Positions 34,029 to 43,802 of a stretch of DNA of 64,000 bases are shown here, piece by piece. The stretch's first letter is position 1. Each line of letters begins with the position of its first letter. Position numbers and translations under genes: made by a program. This stretch comes from Nematopogon swammerdamellus (Eukaryota; Arthropoda; Insecta; Lepidoptera; Adelidae): NCBI GenBank assembly GCA_946902875.1, contig OX336344.1, positions 16,947,791-17,011,790 on the forward strand, written 5' to 3'. The notes under the pieces are model-generated. The model saw only the letters and a program-made list of their open reading frames with translations, was not told the DNA's origin and searched no databases.

Positions 34029-34173
34029 TTCGACGAGAAGTGAAATGAAATGAAATATACCTTTATTTCACATTATTGTATAAAAGGGTCACAATTAAAG
34101 GTGAATCTGGTCTAAACCCAGTATAACCATCAATGAGTATAACTATACCAGCACCAATATAAATCCATCCATA

Positions 34174-34568
34174 AGCGGGGGTGGCCAAGTGGTCTGGGGG
34201 TCGTCGGCTTCTCTTGCGAGAGGTCCGAGGTTCGAATTCGGTCGGCATGTACCAATGAGTTTTTTTCTGACAGAAATTTTACGTACTTACATACATGATG
34301 CTTCACCTTTCGGAACCGATGTAAAACTGTAGGTCCCTTCCCTTGCCCCTTATCAGGTGGTAGACTCAAATTGTAGCCGCCTAGGTTGATACCACCGTAC
34401 TGGATGTAAGATGGCCGCACGCATCAGCCCTGCTCTCCTCTAGTCCAGTACAGCCAGCAATCCAAAGGGAAGTCTCCGGTATGGCACCTACCTTGTCGGA
34501 GATGATATTGGCTGGTCGGAGCATGTACCTTCAAACTCAGTCACCCATACCCGATTACATTTTTAAAA
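34174..34568 (+). mobile_element. SINE-B copy, near full length
   Basis: Box A GTGGCCAAGTGG, box B GGTTCGAATTC, shared central domain and tail to ACCCGATTACATTTTT, antisense in the last DIP intron. Confidence 0.9.
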
Positions 34569-34605
34569 ATCCCAATCGCCAACGAGCGTGCACCTGGAGA
34601 TTGTT

Positions 34606-34845
34606 CGTCTCGAGATATTCAGAGATATTCAAAGATCTTCAGAGATCTTCAGAGATCTTCAGAGATCTTCAGAGATGTTCAGAGATCTCCAGAGATCTTC
34701 AAAGATTTTCAGAGATTTTCAGATCTTGAGAGATATTCAAGATGTTCAGAGATCTTCAGATATGTTCACAGATCTTCAGAGATATTCAAAGATGTTCAAA
34801 GATGTTCAGAGATGTTCAGAGATCTTCGGAGATCTTCAGAAAGAC
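34606..34845 (+). repeat. 10-bp-period minisatellite (AGAGATCTTC)n
   Basis: About two dozen AGAGATCTTC/AGAGATGTTC/AAAGATGTTC units. The array ends about a dozen bases from the donor of the Ig3 exon (34858). Confidence 0.93.
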
Positions 34846-34857
34846 ACACATACTCAC

Positions 34858-35010
34858 AGTATAGTTTGATGGTGCCGTCGGTGTCGCCGAGGGAGTTCTT
34901 GGAGATGCAGCGATAGGAGCCGAAGGTGGAGCGCGTCACGCGCTTGATCTTCAGACGCATATCGATCTCGTATCCCTTCTCCAGGGTGGAGATCTCGTAG
35001 TTCTTGTCCG
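34858..35010 (-). CDS. DIP-like gene, exon encoding C-terminal half of Ig3
   Basis: The exon encodes residues 247-296, from DKNYEISTLEKGYEI through FGSYRCISKNSLGDTDG to TIKLY. C280 closes Ig3, and SLGDTDG.IKLY is the conserved end of Ig3 in DIPs. The acceptor is ATTCCAG and the donor GTGAGT after TATACT (phase 1). A 10-bp-period tandem array begins within about a dozen bases of the donor on the intronic side (34606-34845). In transcript sense it reads as repeated GAAGATCTCT, which resembles purine-rich splicing-enhancer motifs; any effect on splicing is inference. Confidence 0.95.
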
Positions 35011-35662
35011 CTGGAATAAAACGCGTACGTCAATATTTTTGGAGACACGGAGACACGGTTTTTTTTCACAATATATTCGGAATGTTGCTTTATGATTTAG
35101 GTACTAATACGAGTAGTTTTAGGCCGCGGCTTAGCTCGCTTCTAATTCGGTTGTTAAAAATACCAAAGTATGTAACCGAATTTTACCACTTTGACGGCAT
35201 GTCAGCTATACCTATGCAAAAAATCAGCTTCGTAGATGACTTAAATGACGTGATTAAGAGTATAAACAGACAGAAAGATAGATCCCATTTGAATTGTATA
35301 ATAGTAGGTATAAATATGTGGGAGACATTAGAAACATAAAACTGCAAATACGCCCTTTGTTTGTTTTTAGATAACTCTAAATCCCCCGCATAACATGAAA
35401 TGTGGCACCGCTCCACTTGTTCGTAACGTTGGCCACATTCAGTGGCTCCCTGGAGTTGCGGATGCTATGCCTATTAGACATAATTCTCAAGCAATTTGAA
35501 GTCAGTTAACGCTTCTTTTAAAAAAAGTCGACGTTGTACTTGGGTGAAAATAAATAGACATTACGATCCTATTACGAGTGTTTTGATACTCTCTGTGGGA
35601 AAACCAGATTATATTTTCATAAAAGAGTAAGATTAAGAACAAGAAACTTTATCGAAACCTAC
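35011..35662. other. Intron sequence of the DIP-like gene, unassigned
   Basis: 652-bp intron. Fragments such as GGCCGCGGCTTAGCTCGCTT look repeat-derived. No exon seen. Confidence 0.5.
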
Positions 35663-35797
35663 CCTGTGATATAATTTGGTCGTTCACAGTCCAGTAATTG
35701 ATGGACTTGGGAAACGCCTCCGAATGGCATTCGAAGTAAACTGATTCGCCTTCCTTCGCTCCTATGAGCTGATTCTGTATCCACACCATGGGAGGAA
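35663..35797 (-). CDS. DIP-like gene, exon encoding N-terminal half of Ig3
   Basis: The exon encodes the linker FPPMVWIQNQLIGAKEGES, then YFECHSEAFPKSINYW with the first Ig3 cysteine C224 and core W236, ending DQIISQ. The acceptor is a T-rich tract plus CAG and the donor GTAGGT after CAGG (phase 1). The PPMVWI.NQL segment and the SINYW core match the family pattern for Ig3. The short 377-bp upstream intron and consistent phase make this assignment firm. Confidence 0.94.
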
Positions 35798-36174
35798 CTG
35801 AAAAAAAGTCTTCGTATTTAATACATACTCATACTTACTCACTTACTTGAATAATCCACATGTGCCACGTTCCTCACACAATATATTTGACGACTCTTCA
35901 TCTGCATTTAATACAAACTCAAAGAAAGTGATGCGTGAGCTTTGCTCGACGGCTATGCCCATCTAGATAAACTTGAAAAAAAAATAGAATTATCTAAATA
36001 CAAATTTTCATCCAAATCGTTAGAGTCGTTTCCGAGAAACCAATTAAAAGTAATAGGATTAGTATGTAATTGGTTTGATTCTGTAAGAATGTTCTCTGAA
36101 ATGGACCTACTCGCACACACAGGATATAAGGACGGGCAACCCCGCCCAAGACAGAAGTTGTAACTGTAACTTAC
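35798..36174. other. Intron sequence of the DIP-like gene, repeat remnant
   Basis: 377-bp intron. GCGTGAGCTTTGCTCGACGG and TTTTCATCCAAATCGTTAGA with GTCGTTTCCGAGA resemble dispersed lepidopteran repeats. Confidence 0.5.
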
Positions 36175-36303
36175 AATGTACTATTAGCATGACCCGCTTG
36201 CTGACGGAGGGTGGAACGCCGTTGGTCGCGATGCAGAGGTATGCACCCATGTGCAGTCTGTTCACCCTAACGAACTGCAGTACTGCACCGCTCACTGATG
36301 AAT
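36175..36303 (-). CDS. DIP-like gene, exon encoding C-terminal half of Ig2
   Basis: The exon encodes residues 159-200, including VRVNRLHMGAYLCIATNGVP and SVSKRVMLIVH. The closing Ig2 cysteine is C181, within the strongly family-diagnostic stretch HMGAYLCI. The acceptor is GCGCAG and the donor GTAAGT after CATT (phase 1). Reading frame is open upstream of the chosen acceptor, but only this AG gives phase agreement with the previous exon and a normal Ig2 length between C128 and C181. The next exon completes codon F201 to give the linker HFPPMVW, exactly as expected in DIPs. Confidence 0.94.
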
Positions 36304-36474
36304 CTGCGCAGAGCACAACCATCCATCCAGGTAAATTGGTCCAAAATTCAATATACGTCAACCCCACCCCACCTTACCGAAGAACTGTTCTTTAAAATGT
36401 TACTAGCGCAAAGGCTTTGAGTAATAACGCGCACTTCCACGAGCGGGGTGCTTACGGAAACCTATTACTAAGCC

Positions 36475-36706
36475 TACGCCGTAGGTAGTCTGTCCGTCCG
36501 AGGGCTGTATCTCTTGAACCGTAATAGGTAGCCCGTTGTTTTCACAGAATATGTGTTATTATGGCGGATATAACAACAAATAATAAAAAATAGAAAAAGT
36601 AAAAAATTAAGGGGGTTCCCATACAAAAACCTTTTTTCAATGTTGTTTTTTGTGGTGCAACAAAAACCGACCAAGTGCGAGTCCGACTCGCACTTGGTCG
36701 GTTTTT
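36475..36706 (-). repeat. Dispersed repeat (minus orientation) ending in a perfect palindrome
   Basis: GTCTGTCCGTCCGAGGGCTG, TGAACCGTAATAGGTAGCCC and ATTAAGGGGGTTCCCATACA are the inverse of the repeat at 42003-42545. It ends at a palindrome AAAAACCGACCAAGTGCGAG / CTCGCACTTGGTCGGTTTTT (36662-36706). Confidence 0.75.
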
Positions 36707-36767
36707 TATCTGCATGGGCAAAGCCCACTCCGGTAAGAACCACCGTACTGAAAAGCGTTTATGTTTC

Positions 36768-37048
36768 TTACCGTGTTTCGGATTCCACGTAAAACTGTAT
36801 TTCCTTCTCTTCTTTCTTATTTTACTAGATAGATGGAAGGGTTTATCCCGCCCGGGTTGGCACCACCACACTGAATGAAACGCCGGTCGAAACGGCTATG
36901 TAAATAGTTCGCGTTTTCCGTCCAGTTCAGTGCAGCCGACATGAAATGAAGGGAAGAAATGATATGGCACCTAGTTCACCGTGTGTTATGGGCTGACATC
37001 ACGAATGTTGCAGGTGATGCAGCAAACCGTGTCAGATTCCATAAAAAA
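36768..37048 (+). mobile_element. SINE-A copy 9, head-truncated
   Basis: It starts at the T-arm (GTTTCGGATTCCACG), then central domain, tail and A run. Antisense in the Ig2 intron of the DIP-like gene. Confidence 0.85.
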
Positions 37049-37239
37049 ATCCCAGTTCAGTTTAGTGGCACAATAGCCCAAAGGAAATATTGGCATGTGA
37101 TCTAAGAATACGAAATATGTATGGTGTAATAGAATCAGATTACATAAAACGTTTTCCAACAAAATATTATTTACAAGTAAGGTAACTTTTTTTAATGGGA
37201 AGCATGACCTTTAGGTGTAACGAAGCGTTACACCTACAA

Positions 37240-37465
37240 GTAGATAGATGGGCAACGTGGACATTCTATGTTGCATGGAAATACCGAATATGGCATTCGC
37301 TATCCCCATGCACCTGCGAGCATTCCAGCGACCTGACAGGAGCCTTTTCAAGACCCTTTTGAAAAACCCCAGGCTTTACTTCGGAGGAAATAGATGGGCA
37401 AGGAGTGCCTTCCACATTTTCCCGGTTCTTTGAACAAATCTACAGAACCGGTTGCTAGCACATCC
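37240..37465 (-). mobile_element. LINE-1 family 3' fragment
   Basis: ATGGCATTCGCTATCCCCAT, TTGAAAAACCCCAGGCTTTA and CTACAGAACCGG match the inverse 3' end of LINE-1 copies (compare 44943-45320). Confidence 0.8.
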
Positions 37466-38001
37466 GTGGTAGGATATTATATAGAAGAGGAATTTACCTA
37501 CGGAGAAAGTTTGATTGGAATCTAGTAGAAATTAGTAAGGGTTACGCCTACAGAAATCGGAGCATCCGACTCCAATGTTAAAGAAGCCAGAAGCAACTTT
37601 TGAAGAATGTATGTATCAGTACATCACTGAGAAACGGCTGAAGCCAATAATATTATTAGTTAAAAGGTAGATAGGTTATCTGAGCTCCCAAGCGGCACAT
37701 TAAATACAAGATCACAATCCTGTCTGAAGTTAGTCGCCCACCAACTACGCACGCGTTCGGACCGCTAACCACGAGCCGCTAACACATCGAAAATGCCGTC
37801 GTGTGTAATGAGATTCTGCACTAATTCTAATAATTGGAATAAGACTATTCGAGTCGGCCACAGAGCATCAAATGTGGAGTCGGCGCATCACTTTATAGTT
37901 CTTCCTCTCAACTTTTCAAGGACGTGCCATGTGTGAGCACTGAATGTCATATAGATAACCAATCTTTCCTAAAATATCATTGGCTGAAGCAAATACATTA
38001 C
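37466..38001. other. Intron sequence of the DIP-like gene, unassigned
   Basis: 5' part of the 1698-bp Ig2 intron; nothing recognised. Confidence 0.5.
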
Positions 38002-38166
38002 TCTGTGTGTCGCTGAAGTTGTTCGCCGGCAAAGCGTCTCCGGCCTCCCGACGCCACACCACCGCCGGCGTCGGGACACCGAATGCTGCACAGCGAAGCG
38101 TCACGTTGGCACCTTCACGGGCCACCTGGTCCCCGCTCGTCGGGTAGTCCAGGATGTCTGGAGGCA
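38002..38166 (-). CDS. DIP-like gene, exon encoding N-terminal half of Ig2
   Basis: The exon begins with TG completing V103, followed by PPDILDYPTSGDQ, the conserved Ig1-Ig2 linker of this family. It then gives GANVTLRC (C128) and VVWRRE (core W140), and ends at NNFSDTQ plus one base. The acceptor is ACAG. The donor, GTAATG after CACAGA, is weaker than the others in this gene. The phase-1 junction gives N158 with the next exon and creates the sequon NSS. Sequons N123-V-T and N152-F-S lie inside the exon. An open frame continues past the donor without homology and is treated as intron. Confidence 0.93.
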
Positions 38167-38238
38167 CTGTAACAAAGACGGAAGACTAGTCTGCAATGCA
38201 CGGTTGGATTTAAGTGTATAAATTTTTAATACATAGAT

Positions 38239-38350
38239 AGAAAATTCTTTATTGCTCCAGTAAACATTAAACAGTAACAAATACATTAGAAAATGTACAT
38301 AAGGTGCAAAGGCGGACTTATCTCTTACAGATATTTCTTACAGTCAACCA
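38239..38350 (-). repeat. LINE 3'-end repeat
   Basis: GATAGAAAATTCTTTATTGC, CATAAGGTGCAAAGGCGGAC and ATTTCTTACAGTCAACC. Confidence 0.7.
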
Positions 38351-38424
38351 AAGTTTAATATTCCTTTATTGCCTTTTATTTTGCTTTATCCCCCTTTTCG
38401 ACTACTTCTTCTATTTTAATATTT

Positions 38425-38600
38425 TATTTTTAATCCTCGACGCCAAAGGAGGGGTGTTGTAAGTTTGACACCTCCATCTGTCTGTGTGTCTGTCTGTGGC
38501 ATCGTAACTATCAAACGGATGGGTCGTTTTGGATGTGGGTTTTTTATTAGAAAGCTGATTTAACCATGATATGCATTCTTTTGTTTTGTTATTTCTGATT
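38425..38600 (+). repeat. Dispersed repeat with GTCTGTGGCATCGTAACTAT
   Basis: CATCTGTCTGTGTGTCTGTC and GGCATCGTAACTATCAAACG through GATTTAACCATGATATGCAT match 50430-50580. Confidence 0.7.
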
Positions 38601-38924
38601 AACAACATATACAATTTGATTTAATGTCGTTATTCATTAGCGAACTGTTCTATATAACTAGACAGAAACTATACTCTCGTATGAACTCGTACATATATTA
38701 CACTCTAAGTAGATGCTCACTCTCACTCACACTCTAAGTACATGCCCATTGTAATTATAATTGACTTAGGCTTAAGTTAAAAATAACATAGATAGGTACT
38801 CATGTATTCATGAATTACTCATAAATACGAGTGAAGAAATTATGATACATATTTTATCAAAATTTGAAGAACATTTAATGTTCTTGCCACAATGTCTAAA
38901 TGATCTTTTCCATTGATCACTATA
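38601..38924. other. Intron sequence, unassigned
   Basis: AT-rich; nothing recognised. Confidence 0.45.
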
Positions 38925-39075
38925 GTCCGCCCGCTGAGAGAATGCGTTCCTGACGTCTGTCAGTTGGTCACGTTCGAACGTACAGTTGCAGAAGTGCGTA
39001 ATAAAAACTTGTAAAAAATTTTTATTATATACCAACTGACAGACGTCAGGAACGCATTCTCTCAGCGGCCGGACT
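38925..39075. mobile_element. Hairpin MITE-like element next to the Ig1 exon donor
   Basis: Arms 38932-38968 and 39031-39067 are a perfect 37-bp inverted repeat (CGCTGAGAGAATGCGTTCCT and on to CAGTTGGT). Pairing extends outward with one mismatch (AGTCCGCC / GGCCGGACT). The loop is 62 bp. It lies wholly in the intron, the inner edge 25 bp from the exon end at 39092. Confidence 0.88.
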
Positions 39076-39091
39076 TCAGTATTAAACTCAC

Positions 39092-39299
39092 CGACTACGT
39101 CAAGATAAGCGGTCTGACTCTTCATTGGGTCCGTGTTGAGTTGGCACATGTACCAGCCCCTGTCGGATTGCCGGACGTCATGTATGTGCAGGAACCATAC
39201 CCGCCGGTCGCTGTGATTCACGGCGATGCGGTGGTTCTTGGTAATCACGTGAGTTGCTATGGTGAGGATGGTCTGCGTGTCCACGCGCAGCCACGCCAC
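39092..39299 (-). CDS. DIP-like gene, exon encoding C-terminal half of Ig1
   Basis: The exon encodes residues 34-102 plus the first base of V103. It opens with VAW and contains TILTIATHVITKNHRIAV, characteristic of DIP Ig1. It includes the DRGWYMC motif closing Ig1 (C85, pairing with C24) and ends in AYLDVV. In known DIPs this half of Ig1 carries much of the Dpr-binding face (family knowledge). The acceptor is CAG before GTGGCG and the donor GTGAGT after GTCG (phase 1). A sequon is present at N61-H-S. A 37-bp perfect inverted repeat starts 25 bp beyond the donor, inside the downstream intron. Confidence 0.96.
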
Positions 39300-39504
39300 C
39301 TGAAGACAGAGCATTGTTCAGTCTCTGGCATCCGCGAAATTGTCCTAGCGCCCGATTGCTATCGCAAGGAGTCCCTCTCACCAAGTGTACCGTTCCAGAT
39401 AATATAGTATCCGCCACCGCCACATTTTCATCCAAATTGCCTTTATCTATTGTACAATATGTTTAGTTTTTAATTTTAATTTTAGTATATTTCTACTAAT
39501 AGAT

Positions 39505-39670
39505 AGAAAATACTTTATTGCTCCAAGAAACATTTAACAGTAACTTTAGAACATTTACATAAGTTTCAATGGCGGACATATCCCTTACATAGATTTCTTT
39601 CAGTCAACCTTTGAGTATTTGAGATTGGATTAATATAGTGGAATATAAGTAGGTAGTAGCAAAAGAGTTG
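39505..39670 (-). repeat. LINE 3'-end repeat
   Basis: AGATAGAAAATACTTTATTG, GGCGGACATATCCCTTACAT and TATAAGTAGGTAGTAGCAAA, collinear with 57668-57850. Confidence 0.7.
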
Positions 39671-39753
39671 AGCGTGAGAATTGAAGATAAAATATCTTCT
39701 TTGATATAGCAAAGATTATTTAAACCAAACCCTCATCATATATTGCAAGTAGT

Positions 39754-39965
39754 CCCTTTCACCGAGTTTCCCTTTCCTTTTGTAAGATATTCTCGCCACC
39801 AAGCGCCACATTCGTACTGCCAGTAGTATCTGTCACCCACTTTCTCATTCCCGATGTAGTCACTGTCACCAAACTTCCCATTCCTATTGTAAGCTGTTCC
39901 TGCTATCGAGCGCCTCATTCCCAATATTATATTCTCCATTACCGAGTTGTCCATTTCTATTGTCT
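39754..39965 (-). repeat. Degenerate tandem repeat of about 36 bp
   Basis: About six units of TTCACCGAGTTTCCC..TTTTGTAAGATATTCTC type (units near 39754, 39792, 39830, 39863, 39900, 39934); a further one or two lie near 39380-39420. The minus strand stays open with recurring GN.K.GD peptides. No known protein. Confidence 0.55.
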
Positions 39966-40580
39966 TTTATTTCAAGTGCTCCATTTCTGACGTAGTTTTG
40001 ACACTTCTCTTGAAGTAGACTCTGTGACCATTGTTAAAGTAATTAATTACGTGTTAATTAATGGATACCCTAAAAATCTACAAAACCTAATAACTAAATG
40101 GTTTTTTTTTCTCCAGCTTTTAAAGTGTACTATGAATCCGACGATCGTTTGTCATTGTACCCAAGGGATAGAGTAAACTGCCAGATGACCCGTTTCCAAA
40201 TTTGCTGAACCGCAAAATAGTTAAAGTAAACCGTAGCCAAGAGAGCAGGAATTGAATAATGTGATTATTAAGTGCTTCCTTAGCTTTGGAGAATCCTGTA
40301 ACTTGATTTTGTGTTTGGGCCCGGTTGGAGGGAAGTTTTGAATTTATATGGAATACAATTAAATTGATGCCTTGTTTTGATTGCATTGTTTTGAATCAAT
40401 CATCTTGCATCTACGTACCTAATTAAGTATAATTTTATATTAATATACAATTATACACTTATATATAACGTAACACTATTTTATTTACATATTCCGAACT
40501 CCTGATAAATAGTAAAACTATATCAATTAGCTGAGTAACATATGTGAGTCTAAACCTTTTTGAGACCTGTTGAACTACAA
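39966..40580. other. Large-intron sequence, unassigned
   Basis: AT-rich; nothing recognised. Confidence 0.45.
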
Positions 40581-40975
40581 GTTTTTTAACTATAATTCGG
40601 TATGCGTGGCTGAGTCATAGGTCCCTAATCACGTGCTCCGACCAACCAATATCACCCCCGAGAACGTAGGTACCATATCAGAGGCTTCCCTTTGTATTGC
40701 TGGCCATACTAGACTAGAGGAGCTGAACACAGCCGATGCGGCCATCTTACATTTTGTACGGTGGTAACAACCCAGTCGGCTCCAATTTGAGCCTACCACC
40801 TATAAAGGGGCAAGGGACCTACAGTTTTATACGGTTCCGAACGGTGAAGCAGTAGTTGTGGTTATGCGAGTAAATTTTTTCGTCAGAAAAAAAGTCATTG
40901 GTACACGCCGACCGGATTCGAACATCGGACCTCTCGCAAGAGAAGCCGACGACGACGCCCAGACCGCCGCTCGGG
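40581..40975 (-). mobile_element. SINE-B copy, near full length
   Basis: Reverse-oriented tail, central domain and head (GACCGGATTCGAACATCGGA = box B side; CTCGCAAGAGAAGCCGAC). Sense with respect to the DIP-like gene. Confidence 0.88.
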
Positions 40976-41749
40976 CTAAATATCTAATTTCCATTGTATA
41001 TAACGCAAAAAGAATTTGCGAGAAGGAATCGGTCCTCACAGCGACGAACGAATAATTGCCTAGATTTCCAACGTTCTTCTAAATGTAGGGAATCAGTGCG
41101 CCGAGTACTAAATCGCCTAACAAAAGGGTCTGAAGAGAGCTAATATCCGATCGCATCGGAGCGGCATTTATCTAAACGACTAGGTCTCAAACGTAAACAA
41201 ACATAACCGAAGTAAATACAAACAAATGTCCACCAATTTATCAAAGTCCATTGTTTGCTCAGCGCTGGATCCCGCTCGCGCACTCCGCGATTTAAATAAG
41301 TACACTTTTAACTCTTCCAATTTTTTTTCTCGTGCGCAGCGAGCACATTTTTCAGAAGGAAACAATGGTAATTTAATTACAGCCATCGAGGCCTTTGTTT
41401 GGAGTGTTCCGTTCGAAGGTATCTCGACTTCTTTCCTTTTTAATTAACTTCTGCGTTTGAGGTTCCGGATTCCGACCCTGCGGATATTTAACGCCTGAAT
41501 AATTTCCACGTTGGCGAGATCGGTGTCGGGAGCTAGTCGGACACGCAGACACACAGACACGCGCCTTACATCCTAGTTATGTTAATGAGCTACAATTTGC
41601 GGCCCCCACTGCATGGCTTGTAAATCGCTTCGGAAATGAGGCGATAAATTTAATTTTATTTACCTCGCTTGCGCTGCGCTTGCAATGGGAATAATTTCAA
41701 ATACAGAATGTAGTATAGCAACTCAACTGTTAGATACCAATCAATATGT
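40976..41749. other. Large-intron sequence, apparently single copy
   Basis: No repeat family or conserved exon. The compositionally varied stretch 41080-41640 could be conserved intronic non-coding sequence, but this cannot be tested here. Confidence 0.35.
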
Positions 41750-41890
41750 AGGTAGATAGGTAGACGTTCTTTATTCTTTATTTACCTTTACAAAGTGTTT
41801 TATTGCAAACACTTTGTACAGTGTAAACAATAGCCATAGAAATCTTTTCCCTCATAGAGATTTCTTCAAGTCGGCCTTTGGATGTTTGCT
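41750..41890 (-). repeat. LINE 3'-end repeat, diverged
   Basis: GGTAGATAGGTAGACGTTCT..TTATTG and AGAGATTTCTTCAAGTCGGC. Confidence 0.5.
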
Positions 41891-42002
41891 GTTGTTAACA
41901 GTTGTAAAGTGTCCAAACTTTCGGTTTAAAGTGGAACCACGCGTGTAAATAAAGTGTTCTTATGTGAACGTAAATACGAAATAAAGGAAGAAAGAAAGAA
42001 AA

Positions 42003-42545
42003 AAAATCTGTTAAGTGCGAGTTTTACTCGCGCACGGAGGTTTCCGTATCTATCCGCTATTATCCGCCTATGTACAAAAATCGTAACCAAGTAAATAACA
42101 ACGGTAACCAAGGAAGTAACCGTTACCCTGGAAACAATCAGAACCGTGGTACATACATCAATGTGAAAACTGTCATGAAAAAAAAAAACAAAATGAAATT
42201 GTCTTTTCAAACGAAAAAGTAAATATTCAAGAATATGTATCCGCTATGATCTGCCTATCTTTTGTCTTTCAACATGCAATGTATAAAAGCCGTTGGCGCC
42301 ATCTGTTATTCAATAGTGTGACTAATCTATTTTAATGAAACGTTTCTTGTATGGGGGCCCCCTTAATTTTTAACTTTTTCTTATTTTTCTTATTTGTCGT
42401 TTCATCCGCCATAGTAACACATATTCTGTGAAAGTTTCAACCGGCTACCTATTACGGTTCAAGAGAAACAGCCCTCGGACGGACGGACGGACAGACAGAC
42501 GACGGAGGCTTAGTAATAGGCTTCCTTACAGGATACGAAAACCTA
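42003..42545 (+). repeat. Dispersed 0.5-kb repeat, CTGTTAAGTGCGAGTTTTAC type
   Basis: ACTCGCGCACGGAGGTTTCC, GTATCTATCCGC, ATGGGGGCCCCCTTAATTTT, TTACGGTTCAAGAGAAACAG and a CGGACGGACGGACAGACAG tract are collinear with 49843-50333. No coding. Confidence 0.82.
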
Positions 42546-43802
42546 AAAAGAAAAGATGCACTACAGCATATCAGTACACTAAACTACACTATGCACGACA
42601 GTAAATCAATTAGGTAATGTGATCCCACCGGACAAGCCACCCATACCGAATTACATTTAAAAAATTCATAGCGAGAAGGTCCACACGCTCATTGTCACTG
42701 TATCCAAGAGATCCCACAATTTGAAATCGTATATAAATAAAATATGATTCACTGTCGAACACAAAATCTACGTGACCCACTTCAGTACATTAATCAGAAT
42801 ATCTTACTAGCGTGGTTCTCGCGCGCTACGCGTTCGGCAAATTCCATAGACATCCATACTAAGAAACGGCATACATTTTGCATTCTTACCAACATTTTGA
42901 TGGCATGCACTTAATTCGCCGCAGACAGAAGACACGTGAGCGAACAGGGGTGACAGAGATAGGCGTATATTTGTGATTTCATGTTTGTGCACTTTCTTTC
43001 ACCTCCTCGACAAATTTATATCATTTCTAGTGATCTACTGCCATGAACCCGATCCTGTGCCACTTCTGTTGTTATAATTCGCCTGGGTAGTAGTAGCCAT
43101 GGCAACCGGTACGCACGCCGCTGAGCGCAGCGTTCGATTAGCCGTGCTCGAGTCGCCCCTTCCTCGCTTTTTTGTGCAAGATTTTTGTCGCAGCCGGTTT
43201 CAATATTGCAAAGATTCTTTGTTGCTTTGTCTCCCTAGGCTGGTCGGTGGATTGATGCCCTTTCTAGGAGTTTATGTCCATGACAAACACTAAACATTAA
43301 ATTCATGTACATGTTTACACTTACAACCACTGAAGATATTCGTATTTTCGTATCCGAGTAGAGGAGAAAGTTCTTGTGAGATTCGTCGCCTCCTTGCCAC
43401 AAAAGAGTGATCCCATAAGAGTCCCTTTTTTCGCATTTTGCGATTATTATTTTCGTTCTGTTCCGTCTAGCAATGTAAGAAATGGTCAAGAAACCATTAA
43501 TAGTTGTTTTTTACTTTTCCGTAAATGTTCATAATGCACTTTCCCATAACACATTCATTACTCGTCGCCTGGACAGTTTTCCAGCACGGTCATTTATTCC
43601 ACCTGTGGGCAGAAACTGATAACGCATATAGGTAGGCAGTGTAAAGTATCCGATGAAAGTTTGTTTTCCCCTAATAAGTACATCCCTAAGGATAGTAGAC
43701 CCACAACTTTGAAAACAAAAATAGAAGCAGGACAACAACAGTGAAAAGCTTTATTCCCTCTTACGGTGAAAACAAAAAATTTCAATTGTAAATAAAAAAG
43801 GG
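42546..43802. other. Large-intron sequence, mostly unassigned
   Basis: A 34-bp SINE-B tail fragment lies at 42635-42668 (GCCACCCATACCGAATTACA). The remainder is unrecognised. Confidence 0.45.

Noticed and set aside
37968..38001. Continuation of the open frame past the Ig2 exon donor
   Set aside because: Only splicing at 38002 joins in phase to the next exon and gives a normal Ig2; the readthrough residues match nothing.
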